A stretch of 64,000 bases of DNA from Ostrinia nubilalis (GCF_963855985.1 NC_087095.1:12224001-12288000), one strand, 5' to 3'. Shown: positions 32,741-46,701, counted from the stretch's first letter. Translations and numbers: made by a program. Notes: generated from the letters alone by a model not told the origin.

Positions 32741-34744
32741 TGAAAGCCGTAGGAAATAAACTATAATTTTCAAGGTCTTGTTATTAGAATTTTGGAAAAC
32801 GGACCGTGACGGATGTTAATTAACCGTATACCTACTTAGTACAGTAATGTTAAGATGGTACTTAAGTTAATGCTAAATGTCGTAACTGAGGTGCGAGTTA
32901 CAGCGTTGTAATTAGACAGAATAGAAATTATGAGATTGTTTCGTTTATCTTCAATTGTTTATGTTAATTTATGGGTTGGTTTCGCAAATGCTCGTATAAT
33001 ACAAAGGGAAGAAATGATCCTGCACTATTCAGTAGCTCTGTAATTAGTTGTAGGTAAGTAATGATTATAACCATTTTACTCGTAGGTTAATTCCTTTCTA
33101 CTATTTTCGTTGATTGCTTTGAAATCAAAAGTTACTTCAGTAAATAAAGTTAGCGAATAACTCATGGGATCTTTTTCCAATATAAGATCTAAGAAATCAC
33201 GTTTAAATAGCGCATTAAAAGAATGCCAATTGGCTAGTGGGTTTATTGGTTATGCTATATACTCGTATATCCACTAGGTTATCACATAGTTTATGCTGTT
33301 CTATGCCCACCTATCTACATCCACCAGGTTATCGAACTAGATGAGTCTCATGTCCCCGACCGATGGTGCTGAACATCATTATTTGTGAGCTGAGCGAGCG
33401 GAGCTAAGAGCCGCATCGATCACGCTTCGTCTTATCGCGCCGCTCCTGTATCGCGTTTGTAGCTATAGTGTTACAAGTACCGTTAGCAAATACTTTGGCT
33501 GATATTAAAAACTATTGGATATTTTATAGCGTTAAACTATAACATATCCAATACTTTTCACAAAACTTGGAATGATATAATAGACATAAGTCTATCAAAG
33601 CTCTCTTAAGATTGCGCAATAAGGCGTTGTATTTTGCGCCCAGTAGGACTCTGAAAATGCTCTTATTGAGTGTAAAATGTTTGTCTCAGCAATGTTTTTT
33701 ATATTCTCATATTATTATTGATATAAAAGATTTTTTTAGAATTCAATCGTTAATTCCGAGGCTCCACATAAGTTATCTCTAAATATTTACAAATACTTAA
33801 AGAACCGAATATTTTAAATGTGTAAAATGTTCGCTCGTTTAACACTTTGAGTGGATGCACTTAATTGCACTTAAATATATTCAAAGAACAGAAGTATGTC
33901 TGGACAGTTGGAGGTTTCTTGGAGGGTTGCCCTCGCTTGTAACTCCATTCCCCTCAGCTCATTGAGCAAATATAGGTACATACGTGAAACCCTACACTAA
34001 TTGCCTCATTCAAATAAGGGATAGTCACACGGAAGAAAGAAATGGAACATGGCCGAATTAGGTGCCTTAAGAAATTATGTGACCTTATTAACACTACAAA
34101 TAAATCAGGTTTGAAAAAATATGTTTTGATAATGCAGGAGCAAATTGAGAATTAATTCCCATTAAAAAAATATAAACCGAGACTTGACTCATTCTAATAG
34201 CGCACTAAAAAATTCGTCGATATCGAAAACATGCAACATCCGAAATTGAGTATTTTGCCAATAAATCTTGTCCACTTGGCTATAAAACCGCAATATATCG
34301 ATGCAATCTCCAAAATTAAATTCGAAACCGAGTATTTGTATAGCCCTCAGCCGTTTCAAAGGATCCTGTAAAATGTTCGCGGGAAAATACCAAAAATATA
34401 CTTGTCTGTTTTCACAGCCAGTCAAATTTTAAAACTGAAACCTTTTTATTTTACACCAGCTGTTTGCCGGCAAATCTAGGATATTCCTAAAAAATAAGTG
34501 GAGGTTTTAATAAACGCACTTGGTAATTTGTACTATTTGTGTACAGAAAAAGGCAAACATTATTATCGTTGATTTGAAAGTTTTAACTTGCTTCTACATA
34601 GCCAATTTTGCTTTCTTCACAAATTAGCGATATTTAGGTAACACCCACCATCCTTTTCAGTCATCCTTTGAAGGATCATCCTTTCTTGTGATTTTCCCAA
34701 AAACTTTTGAAGAGGACATTTTACATTAAAATAAAAGGAGTTTT
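32741..34744. other. Gene-poor spacer
   Basis: No recognised feature. A 78-codon minus frame at 34189-34425 has no identifiable domain. Bases 33340-33470 are mid-GC. Confidence 0.3.
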
Positions 34745-34747
34745 TAA

Positions 34748-34925
34748 GAGTAGGCGCACACGGTTGATTTTTGGTCGGCCGATAGTTTAGTCGGGCAGTT
34801 GATCAGTATGGGCATATTGTATGGGAGTGCGCACACTACGCCGATTCGATTTGGCCGATTCTTCATACAATTTAAAATCGGGCACAACTATCGGTCAACT
34901 AAAAATCAACGGTGTGCGCCTACTC
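34748..34925. mobile_element. MITE GAGTAGGCGCACAC, 178 bp, TAA duplication
   Basis: GAGTAGGCGCACACGGTTGA at the left is inverted at the right end (TCAACGGTGTGCGCCTACTC, one mismatch). Both ends abut TAA (34745-34747, 34926-34928). Non-coding; PIF/Harbinger-like by target site. Confidence 0.85.
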
Positions 34926-35442
34926 TAAATGTATTATAGTATAGTTCCAAAGTAACAGAGGATTTTTTAAATTGGAAAAATCATTTTCAAAATTAGGTGA
35001 ATATTGCAACAAACATTTGTAATCAAATATTTTACCATGCTATTGTTAAAACTTAATATCTACTGTCACAAATACGATTTCTTTTAAAGCTGCCATTGTA
35101 TAGAAATTAATAGTGATTCCCATCGGCAAGTATTCCTTAAATGAAAACGAAAAATGTGTAACTGAAAAACTAACAAAGCATAATAAAGTGGATTTTAACT
35201 CTGCTAAAAGTCGTAAATAACAATTATTATCTCCAAACAGGAAATATGTGAAAAAACGAATAGAATGAAACATGAAAATGCTCTTATTGAGTGTTAATTA
35301 AAATCTTTTTCAGCCATATTTCAGAATTTCAGTTAATCCGTGTGCAGATTGAAAAACTGATTTATTAATGTTGGCTTTTTTTATTCGGTTCGTTAAATAA
35401 GTAGTTTATGTTTATAAGGGACAGTTTGACAAACATTATTAA

Positions 35443-35568
35443 AGCTGGGTTGCACCATCTTACTTTAACTTTGACAAACGTCAAAAATCTGTCAAACTCC
35501 ATACAAAAAACACCGGTTATACGTTATAAATATATTATACGATCAAAGTTAGGTGGTGCAACTCAGCC
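35443..35568. mobile_element. GGCTGGGTTGCACC-family MITE, 126 bp
   Basis: The left end is AGCTGGGTTGCACCATCTTA and the right end is GGTGGTGCAACTCAGCC. TAA flanks both (35440-35442, 35569-35571). Confidence 0.85.
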
Positions 35569-35571
35569 TAA

Positions 35572-38500
35572 GAGTTAAAGAAAAATCTGAATTTAAAATT
35601 AAGTTTGACAAACTTTTATAGGTACCCATGTCAATAGGACGACGCGATGTCAGAAATAACGATTATGAACCTATTACGTCTAAGTTCCAAAGTGAAAACA
35701 ATCTCCAAGGTCAAGGGTGAAAATGGCTTTCCTTATCAAATATGTTATGAGTTCGTACAGTCATCAACGATAGACTTAATTACGTTTTAGTTGTAAAATA
35801 GCATCTATTTCAGTTAGATAAGATACAGTGCTTAGTCTAACATGCTGCCGTTTGTATATTACCTCAAATAACACAGCCACTATCTACAAAACTGGCATAA
35901 TTTTTGCCTGAAGCCTACCCTCGCTATTACCCTCCGGCAGGCAATCCGTTCTCACTACGCACAAACGAGATCGTCAATGCGATAGTGAACCGTAACTCTT
36001 CGGCATAAGCACCGAATTTCGACAGTAACGACGGTCATGAACAAAATTAGTGTAAATTTGTTTATTTGGCTTAAAATAATGAATTTCTCTGTACAATTTA
36101 TAGATCTCGGCCTTCGTGCGCTCTCAATTTTGGTGTTACGTAGCTTGAGACTGAAATAGGTCTTTATGTAGCTCTATTATAATCAAGTATCAAAAAATAA
36201 CTTCGGCTATTAATTGTATAACACTTTTAAACTTAATGAAATCCATTCCTAATTGCATTTAATTTACTTATCTTCTTTTGAATGGAAATAACTATGTAAC
36301 CACGGCGGACGCCCTGTGGCTGAAAACAAACAATGTAACTTATCCAATTTCATACACATTTTGATATGAAAGCCACCTTTTTTCATCTTATTCAAACACA
36401 CAGGCGATTAACATCTTAAACGAATTTTCTCCAAAACACGTGTAGCCTAATCTCCATTATGATTATATCATCCTTACAAAAGACGTCAGTTAATACATAC
36501 CCTTGCAAACAAAAAATACTAACCGAATTGAGAACCTCCTATTGTTGAAGTCGGCTAAAACAAATGCATAGCAAACGTAACTTCCAGAACAAGCGGAGTT
36601 TATCTCCAGCGCGAACATTTGTTATTGTTGCCAACACCGGCCGCCAGCTGTGTCTGATCTGTATATCTATGACTGTAGCGGTTTGGACACCAGTTCCCAA
36701 CATAGTGGGGCCCTAGGGGACAATTAGGTGAGAAGGGGAAGGCAAGCTTGTGACTGTCTCTGGATTTGTGGCACAATTTAAATGTTAGTTATGAAGATGA
36801 GGCTTTGAGATTCATGAAAGGCAATTAAATTAGCGTATAGGAGCAAGAACTGAGATTTAAATAACTAATAAGACGTAGCTGTAGAGAGTAAACAGCCAAA
36901 CCCACAATGTAGCCTACATTAAATACCATTCATTACTACTTACATACCTACGAGTACTTCCATAAGCTTCATTTGTTTTCTTCAAAATATAAAATCTGTT
37001 TTATAGATATTTTAAATTACATTTTCTAATTAAAGGCAAATTTTGTTGGAATTCAAAGCTCTAACCAGTTTTTTATAAGTCATACTGATAGGTACATAAC
37101 AAGGCTGACAGCACACAATAAGGCTGTCAAATAAGAAGGTTGAGAGCCTATGGCAAAGAAGATAGGCAAATCTAGACGTCGAATGGTCCAGTTGGAAATG
37201 TTCTATCTGGGGCGGAAAACTCTTTTCAATTTGAACGTGGACGAACTAACTTTTCACGTTAAACTTTCCCGCCTTTGTCTCGGAGCTAGGTTAATTTATA
37301 TTAATAACAAAACATGTCGGAATATTAATCGCGAGCGTGAACAGTTTGTTTAAGTTTGGATTTAACTTCTACTTCGAAATTCAGCATCCTTCCAAAATTT
37401 TGTCCTAAACTCATTGAAGTATTAACTCAATGCCTCGGTAATATATTTTTGGTAAGAAAATAATCGGTACTTACCGACCGACCCAATCAGAAACTTGTCA
37501 AATATCCAAGTACAGATTCATCATGTAACTTTGTAGCTATAATAATATCTTGTATCGCATAGACATTAAAATCTTACTACACAATTTAAGTCTATGAACT
37601 CGTTGACTGTACTGACGTCAGAGTCACAAGCTCAACGACGACTGATGAGGGTAGTTCTCTAAATTTCTCATGTCACACGCTGCGCTCCCAGGGTGCTCTG
37701 TCACACGCTCGGATTTATGGACTTGACGTTAGTATGGCCTGGTCTAGGGCGGTATAACATTTATAGTTGTTACTATGTACCAACAATAATATTTAGAAGG
37801 ACCCTTAAAGTTAAGTTAATCTGTACTGATACTGAGTAGAGACCAATTTGGTACAACAATTTTATTATTTTTGCTCTTTATGTTAATTTGTATCATTCTA
37901 TTTCTAGTACCAAATAAATGTTTTTTTTTCTTTCTTTCTAAAATACAATATTCATGAAGGTTAACACTGTCATGATTACCTCGAAACGCTCATTCAATTA
38001 GGTTTTGTTTTGGCAGTGATTTTAGATTAATCACTTTACACTTATCACGACTGAAGAAGATGGTCTATTTATTCTAATGAAACAGTAAGATCTTCACTGA
38101 CTGAAACATCTCACAGGATTTCATTAATCACAAATTACTAGTCCACAAATTCGTTATTTGATTACAATTACTTCATTGGCGTGTTCAAATTCTCTCTAAT
38201 TATTAGTCTAATGTACATTTAACCGCAAATTCCGCAAGTCGCGTCAATTTTTAACGTTAACACCAACATAATTTACTGTTTAACAAACCCAATTTCACAC
38301 AACGCCTCTTAAATAGCGAATAAATATTTCACGCGGCCTAAGAGGTGCCGGGAGTGAACAAATTTAATTTCGTAGAGTCGGTCCTCTGGTAGAGTCGTAA
38401 GCTGATTAGATCCCACGATATCATAAGACTTCCATCTTATATTCGATGATTTTATTTTGATTATTTTCCTTTTGACGGATAATTTTCGCCGGAATTTGAG

Positions 38501-38945
38501 TAAAGGAGTGTGAACTCAAATCGAAATGGAGTTCTAGAATAGAGTCCTGTCCAGAGCATAATAATCTACATACTCTTATAATTTAGTGGTTCCAAAACAA
38601 AAATAATTTAGTAATAATTATCACTCTCAATTACCTACACATACAAGATGGCGTCAGACTTTTTGTTTGAACCAATAAACGAAGTCATTGTAAAGAAAAT
38701 AGTGACAAAGTTTTGTAGAGGTTCTGGGCTTAGCGGTCGCATAATTTGAGACATCTCTTTTAGTAGAAAAATAAGTTTAATGTCAAGGTTTCAATCATAC
38801 TCATCAACGTTACATCACGTGATAAATCATATCCCAAATAAATGTAAGATCCCGAACCCCGACACTAATTACCTATAACGTGAAAGGAAAACAACATAAC
38901 ATTTGCAGATAGCGGCTGGCACTTTCGAAAACTCTCCCCAGGTAG
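35572..38945. other. Gene-poor spacer
   Basis: No gene, RNA or mobile-element end was recognised. Mid-GC repeat-free blocks at 35920-36160 and 36590-36720 could be regulatory, but this is inference only. Confidence 0.3.
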
Positions 38946-39161
38946 GGTTGCCACCTCCGAGTTTTCCGTCCCTGGACAAAGATTAAAAATTTCGCGGAAG
39001 ATCTGAAGTGAAGAACTGAACTAGCATAATTTTCGCAATATTAATGTCATTTGTCAATAAACATCAAATAATTCTTGATAGAATCCCAACTACTTAGATG
39101 CTCTCGGACAGACTGCGACGAATCCGGACAAAGCCGGGCGTGTGGCAGCCCTATTTTCAGG
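38946..39161. mobile_element. TIR element with TAGGGTTGCCA ends, copy 2
   Basis: TAGGGTTGCCACC at the left and GTGTGGCAGCCCTA at the right, with internal TCCGGACAAAGCCGG-type motifs, match the elements at 6888 and 59795. Target duplication not clear. Confidence 0.5.
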
Positions 39162-39493
39162 CATATCCCCAACAATTAGGGGCAAAGCCAGAATGGGAGC
39201 TTCGAGTGCCTTCAATCCAAATAAGGCCAGCCTCATGCCCCGGTAATGGCCCCACATTCCCCCAAGATAATAGATATCGTGTTCGGTAATCGAGATTGTA
39301 CTTGAGGTAAATGCATGTTGGTGTTATCCTTGATGATGACAAGAGGTGAAATAATACAAACTTTATTATTACTTCTTTTGAATGCGAGGCAATTAGATTT
39401 GGAGTTTGCAGAATAGGTTAAAATTGTCATTATTAGTCAATTGACATACTTTTTATAAGTTGTTTAAACACCACTTAACATTGGCCGGACTAA

Positions 39494-39612
39494 AACCCGT
39501 TTTCACCATTAATCCCTAATTTTTAAATGACCCCTATGTAAACAAAATTCCTGTTATGTTCCTGTACCATAGGGGTCAGCTAAAAATTAGGGATTGATGG
39601 TGAAAACGGGCA
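39494..39612. mobile_element. MITE 'CCCGTTTTCACCATTAATCC', copy 1, TAA duplication
   Basis: The ends fold on each other for about 45 bp (CGTTTTCACCATTAATCCCT against AGGGATTGATGGTGAAAACG). TAA flanks both sides (39491-39493, 39613-39615). The sister copy is at 52783-52898. Confidence 0.85.
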
Positions 39613-39858
39613 TAACTCTCCCACAGATTTTTAGTGGTAATTCAAACAGCTGACGTCGCTATTTGGCCGATGTATCAATTGACAATTTGTTAATTTAAAA
39701 ACCACTAAAACTCTACATTTTCATTTGACTTTTCAGTACTAGTGAAAAGCGTGTTCTTTTAGAAAAAAAATACCGAACACCTTAGAATACCTATTAGTAT
39801 ACTTTAAACCGACTGTAAAATCATATAATAATTATGCAGATAGTTACTGATTAATCTA

Positions 39859-39993
39859 AATATATATAACTCAAAGATGACTGACTGACTGACTGACATA
39901 GTGATCTATCAACGCACGGCCCAAACCTCTGGACGGATCGGGCTGAAATTTGGCATGCAGGTAGATGTTATGACGTAGGCATCCGATAAGAAA
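39859..39993 (+). repeat. Dispersed repeat fragment with GACT microsatellite
   Basis: ACTCAAAGATGACTGACTGA, then GATCTATCAACGCACGGCCC and GGGCTGAAATTTGGCATGCA. This is a common arrangement for LINE-derived repeats in moths; family not assigned. Confidence 0.5.
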
Positions 39994-40668
39994 CGATTAT
40001 TAAGGACAAGGTACTGAAAGCTTAAGTGATACCTATTGATTAGGGTGATCGTAACGAAAAAGAAATTGCTTAGGTACTAGTAATTTAGTGTGATTTAGTC
40101 AATTTTGATTAAGAGATTAGTTGGATGACGAAGTTTAACAAGTTAGCTTATTCCAAGTGTTTAAGGGTTATTATGTAGTAAAGTGAAAGGTTAAATAATA
40201 CCGAAATGATTTAACGTCGTTAAGCTATGAAACTTTAGGGACCGGGTCACGAAATTTAGTGACCTCAACTCAAAGCCAGATTTAATTACATCTGCTTCAT
40301 CAAGTTAGCAATAAAGTGTTTGAACTGTAGTCTTAAATTTCCAACTTCAAAGTTTTAGCTAGATTTATTGAGTAGATGACTAGACCGTTAAAATATTTGG
40401 CGAAGACCTTTTAGGTTTTTTTCAGTAAAATATAATTAATTTTGTTGAAGAAGTATTAAATTTTATATTTATACATTTTTGTAATTCTCAGCGATTTCTA
40501 GGTTATCTTGATACATTTCTCTAGCTAGGTCTACACTCTACAAGATTTGTCTATGACAGCTCTATTAACGAATTTTTCTCTTGAAAACTTTAAAAATTCA
40601 TGTTTTGTCCTTAACTGGCCTTAAAGTTAAACTCCCTTGTTACAGTAGGTAGTTCTTATTTCTTAACT

Positions 40669-41290
40669 AGCGGCCGCCCGCGACTTCGTACGCGTGGATC
40701 CCGTTCTACCCCCTTCATCTATCTTACGCGGTTTAGATTTTTTCATACAAATGTTTTTTCCCGCTAACTCCCGTTCTCGTGGGAATTTTGCATTATCCTG
40801 TTGTAACTAAGCTTTAAGTTTACTAAGATACCTGCATGCCAAATTTCAAGCGTCTAACTTAAGCGGTTTAGATTTTTTCATACAAATGTTTTTTCCCGCT
40901 AAATCCCGTTCCCGTGGGAATTTTGCAATATCTTGTTGTAACTAAGCTTTAAGTTTACTAAGATACCTGCATTCCAAATTTCAAGCGTCTAACTTAAGCG
41001 GTTTAGATTTTTCACACAAAAGGATTTTCCCGTTCCCGTAGAAATTCCTAAGTATACTATAACCTGCCCAGGATAATGAAGAATAATTGTACCAAGTTTC
41101 GTTAAAATCCGTCGAGTAGTTCTTGTTTCTATAAGGAACATACAGACAGACAGACGAACAGACAGACAAAAATTTTACTGATTGCATTTTTGGCATCAGT
41201 ATCGATCACTAATCACCCCCTGATATTTATTTTGAAAATATATTTCATGTACAGAATTGACCTCTCTACAGATTTATTATAAGTATAGAT
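40669..41290 (-). repeat. Dispersed repeat with internal 136-bp tandem duplication
   Basis: Reverse copy of the 13207/17404 family: CTAGCGGCCGCCCGCGACTT marks one end and TTTATTATAAGTATAGAT the other. AAGCGGTTTAGATTTTT starts units at about 40725, 40862 and 40998, with a period of about 136 bp. The family is therefore at least 600 bp long when less truncated. Confidence 0.7.
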
Positions 41291-43516
41291 TTACAATCAG
41301 CTTTCATTCCAGTCTGCAAATTAGACTGTAACTCCATTCTAAGTTCAATGACTGTTGGTGTCCCAGAGCACCCACAAACAGTAACGCATCGGGACAGTTG
41401 GGAGTTGGGACGCTACAGCTTACGTTGGCTCGTTGCCAGCTCGCGATACAGCGAGCGTAACAAGCTAATTTGCCCACATAATTAGCTACATGCAAACAAC
41501 GATAACGAATAACGTTAACGGCAACGGTAATCTCCAACGAATGCGACTGCAGTTTTAAATTGTAACAACGTATTTTGCTCTGCTCTATGTGTCTAAAGGC
41601 ACATCTAAGGAAAGGACTTCATAATTGATTTTATCTCTAAAGACTTCATAAAATAATTACGTCGATAATGCATTTAATTCAACTACAAAGGATATTATAA
41701 TGTTTAAGTAAATGTACTGTTATTTGTAAAACTCACACGAAAAGGTGAGAGATATCAAATGCAAAACTAATTTCGTAATGTAATCAAAATCGCCCTTCCG
41801 TCTGCCGGACTTCGTCACATCAGTTTCGAAGTTTTTAGATTTATATTCTCTTGTTTTGGCGAAACATCGAGAATTCGAGACCTCCGCTTCGGATTGACGG
41901 TTCGAAAACTTTTAATATATTTCGCAAACGTCAAGGGGAGTGACGTCTGAGGAGGGCGGGCTAATATCGCCCGACCTCGCATAGTTTGGATGTGGAGCGA
42001 ATATTTCATGAATTCTTATATTAAACTGAACCCGTGTTTTTAATGCATGCAATTTTACTATGTATGGTAGCATGTGTGCCTATGTTTGAAACGTCTAGTA
42101 CCTAGATAATTAATATGAAAAATGTTACGTTATATTTCGTCATAAATGGTGACTTATCACAAAGTCTTCGACTGAAGCTTGAATTTAAATATTTTTACAT
42201 AATGTCACAAGAAAATGTCTGTCTTTGTTGATCCAAAACCTTCAGGACACAATCATTCTAAATGATTGTACACAAGGCAATAACAAAATATAAACCAAAA
42301 ACACTGCATTTAAACGTCTGAAAGCGCCCTTTCTTCCTTTTAAACCACTACACGAGTCCCTAGTCCACAATGTAACGTCTAATAAATGTACCATCAAACG
42401 TGTACAATGTATCGCGCAATAAAACGCGTGGTGAGACAGCTACAGGGAAATGTAATTTGCTTCACACACTTGAAGCGATACATCACGCTAGACGCGAGGC
42501 TCACCCATGCTTAATTTGTGATGAGACCATTTTCGAGGGAGCAAAAAAGGTTAATTGGTGGAAGCATAATTTAATGACACTCGTTATTTTTGCAACATTT
42601 ATTTAATTACGATAAATGCAGTCTCACAATGTATCCTAATTAACGAAGGGCACACAAAACACGTTTTCGGAAACAAGGAAGAAAATATGAAAGATTATAC
42701 AAAAAAAAATCTAAAACCAAAATAAAAATTTCGCAATAGCTTTATTTGATCGCCATAACATTCAAAATAAGAGACTAGAGAGAACTAATGCGATGAATCC
42801 AATAATTTAAAATGTTTCCCAACAATAATACCAACAAAATTAAACATAGGACGACTTTTCATCTAACTTAAAATAACAAAGAGCCTTGCAGACGTCACGA
42901 ATTGTATTGCGGTTACTATGAAGCTCCACAGATCGAAATGGATTGAAAGCCCAATGGACCGATACACAAAGTCGGCGACAAATATCAACAATAAAGATCC
43001 ATCTGAATCGTTAAATATTTGCAAAGTTGTTACAAACAACTTTTGGCTACAGTGGTGGAGCTTTGTCGTATTAACATAGTCATAACGTAGCCGACAATAC
43101 ACAAAAGACTGATAATGTAGTTAATAGCGCCGTGCTCTCTATGAAATTCAAAATGCCCAAATTAAAAAAAATAGCACATCATTACAACTAATATAATTAC
43201 GTATACATTACCCCATTAATAAAAGTTACACCCTTGTTGAACTCTGGCTTAAATTGTCATTTGGTATGGAAATGTCATTTTAATCCCGAGTTCATCCTAT
43301 AGATAGTGCTTAACTACGTTCTGAAGACTTTTTATGCAGAACAATCAGGCAGGTATTTGACCGCAATGACACCAGATATTTAGTAAGATGCAGTCTAGGA
43401 TGGTACATATTATTATCTGCTCTGTAAGTGCCTATTCACTCTCGCCTTGAAAAGGCCGAAGTCTTTACACTAATCTCATTTATAATACAAGAACAAAGAT
43501 TTTTATTTACTAAGTA
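41291..43516. other. Gene-poor spacer with mid-GC blocks
   Basis: No gene recognised. Blocks at 41390-41540, 41880-42000 and 42390-42560 are repeat-free and less AT-rich, without coding evidence. Confidence 0.3.
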
Positions 43517-43524
43517 CTTTTAAC

Positions 43525-44796
43525 ACGCTCACTGCGTTATGAGGTCTAAAAAGCCACATGCAGAACTTACCGCAGGTGCGGCAGTCATAATCGCGTTCTC
43601 TCACTCTGTGCGGGGGGCGACTATTTTAACATTTCTATGAGTACAACAGAGACAAATATATCAAATTGCTTCTCTTACGAAGCCTAGCATAATGACGTAG
43701 ACAATATTGTATGAGGTCGATTAGGTCCCATACGCACTGGATAGAAATTAATCACGTTCAGTGCGCCGTGAGGTCTGAACTGCCTCAAAAATTGCAGGCC
43801 TCATAACCGCACAGGGTGAGGCGCGGGCGCCGCGCATTTAGAGTAGTGATGTGATAAGTTTCGATACGGACGCACGCTGTTAGCCGGTGACACATTAACA
43901 CTGACTTTTTAACTAAAAATGGCATTTGTATACACTTAACGCACGTATTTATTTCAGATATTCCTAGTGGCAGATAATAATAATAATAAATATTTTTTGG
44001 ACATTTTACACTGCGCTTCTAGTCCCAAACTAAGCAAAGCTTGTACTATGGGTACTAGACAACGGATATAAACATACTTAAATACTTTTTCTTTTGTAAA
44101 TACATACATATTATTATACATAGAAAACACCCAGTCCAATACAAACAAATATGTTCATGCACACAAATACTGTGCGGGAATCGAACTCGCAACCTCCGGA
44201 ATAGTAGTCCGTTTCGAACCACTACACCAAACGGCCGACAATGATGTGCTGAACATTCGCTTAAAAAAGGTGGTCAACGAAGTAGGTTGCTACGACAGAT
44301 TAAGACTAACACTAAATAGCAGTCAGGCTGCAAAAAAAAAAACTAAAAAAAATTTAACTTTTTGTGTTCTGTGTGACAAATCCTACTGTTTGCCCTGTTT
44401 TAATGAAAAACACTTTAATTAAAAACAAATATTATAATTTTATGGTGACTGAAATTTTGTTTTATTCCCATCTCTAGTCGAGACACAAATTGGACTTTCT
44501 TTCAGTGCGAAATGAGGCAGAAAAGATGTCATATATATTTTTTTAATTTATTCAATACCAAAATGTCATAACTGCGGGCGAAGCTAGTTTAAGGTTAAAC
44601 ATCTATTTAAGTTTATAATAGAAAAGTTTCAAGCCAATATTGTCTTTTCTGAGCTATATTTAAAGTATTTTTAGAAACAATATTTTGTGAGGCAGAAAAG
44701 GTCTCATACGCACTGTAAAGAAGTTCAATATTGACTCGAAAAGACCTCATACGCACTGGCTGAAAGTCTACGAAAAATGGTTTCGCAGTGAGCGTG
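43525..44796. mobile_element. piggyBac-like non-autonomous element (TTAA flanks) carrying a SINE
   Basis: CACGCTCACTGCG at 43525 and its exact inverse ending at 44796 are flanked by TTAA (43521-43524, 44797-44800). Inside each end the motif AGACCTCATACGCACTG recurs in both orientations (43531-43549, 43727-43740, 44703-44715, 44745-44758), probably subterminal transposase sites. There is no transposase. A SINE occupies about 43972-44240. Confidence 0.75.
43972..44240 (-). mobile_element. tRNA-derived SINE
   Basis: On the minus strand the head contains an A box (TGGTGTAGTGG) and a perfect B box (GTTCGATTCC) in a tRNA-like context. The body contains CATAGTACAAGCTTTGCTTA and GTTTGGGACTAG, and the element ends in a TTA repeat. 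The acceptor stem does not pair, so it is not a tRNA gene. This is the layout of the common lepidopteran tRNA-derived SINEs. It lies inside the piggyBac-like element. Confidence 0.85.
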
Positions 44797-44800
44797 TTAA

Positions 44801-45157
44801 AGTATTCTCAAGTAGGTACATTCTTTTTTCTTTTTACTCTTCCAGACAATTCCAGAGATCACGAATTACCCGCAGTTACATAAGTTATGTGAAGTTACCC
44901 CTTAACCAAGTCTCGGTGCAGTTTGCACCCAAGGGAAATTCTGCTTCACTTTGTTCGAATTTAATCAAGGCTAGACACGTAGGATGTAAGGATGTGGTAT
45001 TTCACACCATTGAACTAAAATTTCACTCGGCTGGAGTGGATTGGACGTTAGCTTTACGAGGCAGGTGGCGTAAATTCCACCTTTGTTGGGTTGGGATTTG
45101 GGAAATAGAGAACTACGGTCTTTAAACATAATATTATGACTTGATGCTTGTAACCAA
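44801..45157. other. Spacer without recognised feature
   Basis: A 78-codon plus frame at 44889-45125 has no domain. Nothing else seen. Confidence 0.3.
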
Positions 45158-45356
45158 CTAGCTTTCCGCCCGCGGCTTCGCCCGCGTGGAATTTTTCGTT
45201 TTTTTATATATATAACTTATGACACTCAGCAATAATGTGGCTTTCTATTGGTGAAAGAATTTTTAAAATCGGTTCAGTAGATCCCGAGATTACCCATTAC
45301 AATTTAACAAATATACAAACACACAAACTTTACCTCTTTTTAATATTAGTATAGTC
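45158..45356 (+). repeat. Dispersed 'CTAGCTTTCCGCCCGCGGC' repeat
   Basis: AACTAGCTTTCCGCCCGCGG-CTTCGCCCGCGTGG at the start and TTTTTAATATTAGTATAG at the end. The middle (CAGCAATAATGTGGCTTTCT) differs from the 27.7-kb copies, so it is a different subfamily with shared ends. Confidence 0.65.
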
Positions 45357-46149
45357 TACTGACGAAAATTTTGAATATTTTGTACTTAATCTGCCTGTCC
45401 TGTAAGCTTACTGTAGTCAAGCTTGCCGTAATTAGACAGAAAGACAATTCAAAAAAAAAAGATTGAAACAAAACCAGGTATGTCAGCCATAATCTCTCTA
45501 TCAAGGTTGTAGCGACGAAGAAGAGGAAGAAGATCTATATTTAGCGTATAATATACAACGTCCAACGAGCAACTGAATTGAATTTTAAGTCTGTTTACCC
45601 ATATCCCATTCTCCAGAATAAAAAGGATAAAACATAGTTCCTAGTTCTCACCTCATCGACTACGTAATTACGATTTGATGGGAAGACTTAAAAGGCTTGC
45701 TGAAAAGAGTCGAATCGATTTCGAACCGGAATCGCCCCGGAGATATTTTTCCGGACTTACCAGGTCCGATTCTTGATGACTTGAAGATGGAAGTCAACTT
45801 TTACGATTACAAGAAAATGTGGAATTATTTTCAGTTTTCGTCTGATGCTTTTACATCCTAGTTTAATTAAAAGATTTGCAACGGGGCGTCTAAGCTAGCT
45901 CAGTCTGACACCCCGCTGTTTAGTACTAAGTCCCAGTTCGCCTTCTGCGATGAGGGATGTGTACCTATCCAGGATGCCTACAGGGATATTTGACCAAGGA
46001 AACGCACAATCAATAACACAATGGCACTTTATAATCTAGGTTCCACAATAGTTCACTTATTCTAGTTTCACTGACTCTAAATCGCTATCGTTTAATAATG
46101 AGCAAGTTTACAAGTACTTTACAAGTTATATCACAATTTACTAATTACA
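45357..46149. other. Spacer bordering the GC-rich tract
   Basis: No gene recognised. The composition shifts at about 45885 (GGGGCGTCTAAGCTAGC...ACACCCCGC) and may belong to the same unknown element as the GC-rich tract. Confidence 0.3.
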
Positions 46150-46669
46150 ACAAGAGGAATAACGACGCGCCCGGTTCGCGTCCCGTTAGCTAGCTTTCGT
46201 ATCCGCGAGAGGGGCGGCGCCCTGTGCGAGGTTTATCGAGTGTTAGTCTGGATACTTATAACTAGGGGGGTAGGATGTGGTCCGATTAGCTCGAGCCAGA
46301 GACCGAAGCCTCAATAGTGAGCGCGACCACTGGGGAAAGGCGTTGGACCTACGGGGCGAGGGGGTGTGAAGTTCAGGAAGGGTGGCAGCAGGATTGCTAC
46401 CGCAGGTTCGGGATGAGTATCTCATGCACTACTCGGTAAGGACGAGAACCGGTTGGCTATCAACGATAGAACGTCTCGACACGACGCTTTATGGCAAGCC
46501 GCGGATTAATGACGAGGTATCGGATCAAGCCAGAGTCGAACAGTTAGGGTTAGTAGGGAACAATGTGGATAGCTATTCGCTAGGGACTCTTTTGCAATGC
46601 AGCCGAGGGAATGATAGACGCGCGCGCGAACGTCTGGCTGTTACAATGGCTCCCGAGCGAATGCTAGGC

Positions 46670-46701
<32 letters not shown>

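Noticed and set aside
34189..34425. 78-codon minus-strand frame with balanced composition
   Set aside because: No recognised motif, splice site or promoter; within chance length for AT-rich DNA.
44168..44240. tRNA gene
   Set aside because: A and B boxes are present, but the acceptor stem does not pair and the sequence continues into a SINE body with a TTA tail.
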